Assembly (NCBI RefSeq): GCF_900964775.1
Contig: NC_041808.1
Location: 4,670,595 to 4,734,594 of the forward strand
Length of the DNA stretch: 64,000 nt
DNA from: Scleropages formosus
Taxonomy: Eukaryota; Chordata; Actinopteri; Osteoglossiformes; Osteoglossidae
Direction of reading: 5' to 3'
Shown: in pieces, positions 59,401 to 64,000 of the stretch
How positions within the stretch are numbered: position 1 is the first letter of the stretch
Layout of the letters: each line of letters begins with the position of its first letter
Notes under the pieces: generated by a model
The model's database searches: none
The model's input: the letters and a program-made list of their open reading frames with translations, nothing else
Told to the model about the DNA's origin: nothing
Translations under genes and position numbers: made by a program

Positions 59401-59541
59401 ATGTTTAAATCTGAGTTTTAAAGGGAATTGATGCGGAGCAACATGAGCAAGGCTCCGGATGCAGAGGAAAATGAACGCAATGCACTTCAAGAGCCTGGGA
59501 GACAACTGGAAGGCCAGAAGGTCTCAGGGTGAGTGGAGGAG
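56435..59541. other. No gene seen; cox7a2l upstream and kcng3 downstream region
   Basis: At 57058-57538 both strands stay open for about 145 codons in sequence of balanced composition. Neither frame resembles a known protein. The last few kb before 59541 probably contain the kcng3 3' UTR. Confidence 0.4.
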
Positions 59542-62500
59542 TCAGTTGAGGAATTCTGTGGACAGGCTGCGGTGGTAGCGGGCGGTACGGAGGCGGAGCT
59601 CGTGGTAGCACTGCACGAAGCTGTGGTAGATGAACGTGATGGGCAGTGCCAGGAGAACGATGCCGCTCACCACACAGAGCCCCCCCAGCACGCGGCCGGG
59701 CATGGTGATGGGGTACATGTCTCCATAGCCCACCGTGGTCATGGAGATAATAACCCACCAGCAGGCGGCCGGGATGCTGGCGTAGTCATCGTTTCTGGTC
59801 TCCAGGTCCAGGCCATGCTCAAGGAGCTGAGCTAGGGCGCCGAAGATGGCCATGGCCACGCCCACGAACACCAGCAGCATCACCATCTCGCGGTAGCAGC
59901 GACGCAGCGTCAGACCCAGCGACTGCAGGCCCAGGAAGTGGCGCGCCAGCTTGATGAGCCAGAAGATGCGCATCATACGGAGGGCGCGCAACGTGACGCC
60001 CGCCCGCTGCAGCTGGGGGCTCTCGCCCGTGACGGCGGAAGCCAACGCCGAGGCGTAGTAGGGCGCGATGGCCAGCAGGTCGATGACGTTGAGCGGTCGC
60101 CGCAGAAACTCGCACTTGTCCTTGGACACGAGGAAGCGCACGATGCACTCCGCAGTGAACCAGCCGATGCACACCGCCTCGATGACCCTGAGGACACCGA
60201 AAATTGCACACTTCACAGAGAGCAGAGGCGAATCCTAACGCAGCAAGGCAAGAAAGAGAAGAAGCACCAGGCAGGTAGATACCTCCAGCAAGCAGCACCT
60301 GAAATTTGTATCTGGTCCTTATTCTGAGAGCAGCAAGGTGGCTTGACTGCATAATGCTCAGCTGAAGGTATTTACACTCTGTAAAGCCATGCATTCATCC
60401 AGTGACAGTCCCCCAATTTCTATATTTGTCTTATAGAAATTACATTAGAACACATATTATCATGCATGATACGCACCATGCTGTCAGCAGTTTTTTTTCA
60501 ATGTGCTAAAATATCTTTGCGCTACTGACTCAATGGTGTTTTCCCTTGAGGAGACAACAGTAAAAAATGGAAAGAGCTTCCTATTGATCATTCTGATCTC
60601 TGGGACTTGGCCATAAAGGAGTTGGCTCGGAGCCAGTGGTGGTGAATTTATGTTAACTTGAGAAACTAGGTGCGTGATCTGGAGTTTCAGCTATCACTAT
60701 GGCTGAATCCTCCCCCTGCTGTGTGCTTAATTTGAATCGCTTCAAGTAATATTTACATATATAGAAATGTAACCTTTGTGGATCACTGCTGATAAGGAAG
60801 CCATAATAACATTATATTTCTCAGAAGGCATAAGATCCACTGATGGAAATCTAAATGCAAAGTCAAACTCGGAAAAAGTTCTAAAATCAGTTAAAAAGTC
60901 ATTTTTTTATTCAGTGGTTTGTCTCATCTACAGAAAACACCATTAATTCACCGATGGGATGCTGGAACTGAAGACAAAGTCCTTACTATTTGCGGGGAGT
61001 CAAGTTGTTAAGAAACTGGAGCGATGACCAAAGGTTTCAGCATCCAGGAAGGAGCCTTTGAGATCAGGGCCCCCCAGCCCCAGGACCACGGTATGGCACT
61101 TACCCTGAGTTACGTCCATAAATAACATCCTGCTGCATACTTGGGTAATGCTGTGGAATTATACACTGCGTGCGTCACTTTGAATAAAGACCCCCACTTG
61201 AACACGCAAGCAATCATCTAAATAATGTAGTATGATAATTTACCACACTAAGCTCTGAATGCCCCCTGCAACCTTGCGAAGTTACTGAGTAAAGAACAAT
61301 TTTCTCCTTTACCTCCTTCTCTTAGATCTAATCTTGCAGGTTTTGAGCACCAGTATGAAGAGGGGAAATATATCATTTAAGTCTGCACCAAATTGCCAGC
61401 TCACAGTAGAATGATGGGTGCTTATATTGAATAAATCTCTCCGAGGCTCATATCTATAAATCGTATTTTGGTTCTGGGGTATAGTTTTTTTTTTTTAATC
61501 ACAAAGGCTTTGTAGGAAAGGCTAACGAATGTTCTGGAATCTCCATTATTAAGCCTAGCAGCCCAAGGTTTCGGAAATGATGCCATCACCTCATATTTAT
61601 GGAAATAATCACATCCAGGGCTGGATATTAAATGTCATTATTGAGGTATGGAAGAAAGGTTACTCTTCGGTTTTCATCTCGACGCAATATAACTCAATTA
61701 ACAGAGGGCAGCTGGTGGTGCAGTGGTTAGCGCTCCTCTCTTAAATACAAAAGGTTGCAGGTTTGAATCCCATGTCTAGTTGCAGTACCCTTGTGCAAGG
61801 TACTGATGCTAAATTACTCCACTAAAATTAGCCAGCTGTGTCAGTGGGTAAGAAGCTTAACACTGTAAGTCACTTTATGTCAAATACATCAGCTACATTA
61901 ATAAATTTGACCAAGGGAGGTTCCTCATTTTTTTTCATGTCACATGTCTTTTATAAGTAATTTTTACTTCTTTGCACATGTGAAAGGTCATTTTTTTTAC
62001 CTTCCTGGTTGGTGATGAATGGTTATAAAATATGAGAGAAAGAGGTATTTAAATTTTACGGGCAATTTTAAAAGGCTCTAAGGGGTCTGTGTTAGATTAG
62101 TTTTGTACAGAGGAATCAGTATTTGACTGTGGGGAAGCTGACCGCAAAGTCATCATCAAAGCGGCTTGAGTGGACTTTTTAAAATGCGTTGTTTCATGTT
62201 GTTTGGCAGACACTGATTGAATATTGACAATCTGCAGTCTGTGACATTGATGATCAATGGGGCGAATTCAGGGAGGAAAGACAAAGAAAAGTGGGGGGGA
62301 GGCGGCTGAATCTGGGAATAATTTAGAGATAATAAAAATAAGTGTAATCTGATGTACTCTGGAACATCCTGCTGGTGTCTGAGGGGGTTCATTATCACTG
62401 GCAGACCAAGGCACCTGCTCCACCCTCACGTGACCTCCGCTGCTGAGAGCTGCACGTGCAAGGGCTACACCCGCACCACGCGCCCCACCCGGGTCGGTGC

Positions 62501-63961
62501 GCCGCCTCTCAGTCTTTATTAAAAGGCCGCACTGTTCGTCCGTGCACGTGGAAGAAGAATATTAAAGTCATTAATGTGGCGTATGGCAGTGCAGTTCCCT
62601 CAAGGGCCCCCCACCTGTCCAAAGGATGACGGATCGTACCTGAGATGCGCCACGTTCTGCAATAATTAATAGAGCCGCAGGGCTCAGTGTTTGATGGGGG
62701 TCAGTCCTTACCCTGGTAAAACTCATAATACTGTGAAAAAACCAATAACCCATCATTAATGAGGGAAAACCCCTTTGATTTCCGAATAATGAAGGTGAGA
62801 CGCCTCTAACTCTTTCACACCCAGCAATTGAGACTGTAATGTACAGAGTAACACTGTGGAATAAAGAGGAACTGTGCAGTTTTTATGGTGGAAAACAGAA
62901 CAAAAGAGGTGAGCATCTGGGCACGAAACATGACAACAATAATAATGTCCGAGCGTGAACAAACGCAGCAGGTCCCCGTCGGGTCCGTTTCAGTCATCCA
63001 GACTCTGGAAAAATAACCATGTGAGTGAATTTGCAAAGGTAATCAGGCTCATTGAAGCGACATAACTGTTTTTCCCGGCGTGTGTGGATGATCCTCACAG
63101 ATATGATGCGCAAAATGACATGTAATAACTGCAATGAAGAAAAACGGCCATAAGCAGCGGAGGTGTACGAGAATGGCCCCGAGAGAGGTTCTCATGATGA
63201 GGTGAGTGATCCTCTCATGGTGTGAGTGATGCTTTGATGACGGACTGATGATGCGAGTGATGCTCTGGAAATGTAAGTGATGCGCTGCTCTCATGGCAAG
63301 TCATGTGGATGATGCTCTGATTTTGTGAGTGATGCTCTGGTGACTGATGACCGGGGCGACGTGGCTACCTGTGCTCCTCCGAGCTCCTGTTTTTGGCCGT
63401 CTCCCAGTCGGGGAGGGTGCTGGCGCACAAGACCACCATGGACACGATGACAAAGACCACGGACACGGAGGCCAGGATCTGCGCGGCCACGGACGACGTG
63501 GGCTCCTCGAAGGTCCTGCGCATCCTCTCGAGCCACGTGGCGCTGCTGCTGCCGCCGCGCGCCTCCTCGTCGCCCCTGAGATCCTCCTCGGAGAAGCACG
63601 TGTAGGAGTCGGACATCCGGTCGTCGAGCCGCCGCTGGCAGCAGAACTCCAGGTGCGAGCTCTCGAGCCCCCAGTAGACCATCTCGTTGTAGAAGGAGAG
63701 CTCGCACATGCGCGGCACGAAGCGCAGCTTGCCCGACTTCACGTAGAGCATGATGAAGACGAAGGCCTCCGAGTGCCGGTCGAAGAAGAACTCGTTGCGC
63801 TCGCGGTCGTAGTCGTCGCACACCTCGAGCACCTCCTTCTCCGAGGAGCAGCCGTGCAGGCGGCTCACGCGACGCAGCGGAAAGTCCTTGATGGCGTCGC
63901 GCGGGAACGCGTAGCGCGTGCCGCCCACGTTCAGGATGCACACGCTCTTGCCGAACTTCAT
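59542..63961 (-). CDS. kcng3: KCNG3 (Kv6.3), silent voltage-gated K+ channel subunit (412 aa)
   Basis: A modifier alpha subunit that forms no channel alone but co-assembles with Kv2 subunits at the plasma membrane and shifts their gating. Two coding exons: 63369-63961 and 59542-60187, joined in phase 2 (...EEHR|VIEAVC...), 1239 nt. Exon 1 holds the T1 domain (LNVGGTRYAFPRDAIKDFPL, FFFDRHSEAF) and S1 (LASVSVVFVIVSMVVLCAS). Exon 2 holds S2, S3, the S4 sensor (LRALRMMRIFWLIKLARHFL), the selectivity filter TTVGYGDMYP and S6 LLALPITFIYHS, which lacks the PxP hinge of conducting Kv channels, as in other silent subunits. It ends RYHRSLSTEFLN. Human has 436 residues; the loop after S1 is shorter here. 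The T1 exon is very GC-rich. The 5' UTR runs off the window. Confidence 0.96.
60188..63368 (-). other. kcng3 intron with a CpG-rich E-box cluster
   Basis: No exon seen. At 62427-62550 a GC-rich block has three CACGTG motifs (62427, 62453, 62545) and a TATA-like TTTATTAAAAGG (62514-62525). At 62690-62800 lies unique AT-rich sequence with several TAAT cores. Confidence 0.45.
61704..61908 (+). repeat. tRNA-derived SINE with L2-like tail, in kcng3 intron
   Basis: Head AGCTGGTGGTGCAGTGGTTA, B box GGTTTGAATCCC, body ACTCCACTAAAATTAGCC and a worn tail. Confidence 0.8.
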
Positions 63962-64000
63962 CGCGGAGCGGCTCGTCCCCCGGGGGTCTTCCGTGGCCCC

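Overview
This window is vertebrate nuclear DNA, most likely from a ray-finned fish. The genes are split by GT-AG introns and sit among many short tRNA-derived SINEs that end in TG microsatellites. An RLE-type LINE interrupts the window, and a TRIM35-like immune gene occurs as a tandem pair. A basal teleost is my guess from the SINE type, not something I could prove.

Layout, left to right. About 1-4100 is repeat-rich DNA with no gene I can support. At 4208-9515 lies a complete six-exon GTP cyclohydrolase I gene on the plus strand (gch2-like, 232 aa), with a TATA box, CRE-like sites and a poly(A) signal. At 10672-11776 is cript (minus, 5 exons, 101 aa). It is head-to-head with pigf at 12709-16269 (plus, 5 coding exons, 219 aa) and probably shares a bidirectional promoter with it. 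At 16741-22121 is rhoq (minus, 5 exons, 205 aa), convergent with pigf, with a CpG-rich candidate promoter near 23000-23200. From 23597 to 39060 there is a TRIM cluster on the minus strand: an SPRY exon relic, TRIM copy A (26035-30090, one in-frame stop) and TRIM copy B (34917-38981, open, 480 aa). A 5'-truncated LINE and a G/T-rich tract lie between the two copies. From 39061 to 54501 there is a 15-kb stretch with SINEs, a striking 70-nt foldback, one doubtful small ORF and a perfect match to the CTCF core consensus. At 54502-56142 is cox7a2l (minus, 3 exons, 113 aa). At 59542-63961 is kcng3 (minus, 2 exons, 412 aa), which runs to the right edge.

rhoq, pigf, cript, cox7a2l and kcng3 all map to human 2p21, so this is a conserved chromosomal block. 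GCH1 is on human 14q22 beside SOCS4, while SOCS5 is beside CRIPT on 2p21. The gene here is therefore best explained as the ohnolog gch2 rather than GCH1 itself.

The most interesting part is the TRIM pair. Both copies have the same six-exon structure. Their PRY-SPRY domains have diverged in clustered positions, while about 1 kb of intron between the copies is almost identical, which suggests gene conversion. Copy A has a perfect ISRE about 55 bp upstream of its ATG but carries a stop codon. Copy B has an open frame but an ISRE that is one base off.
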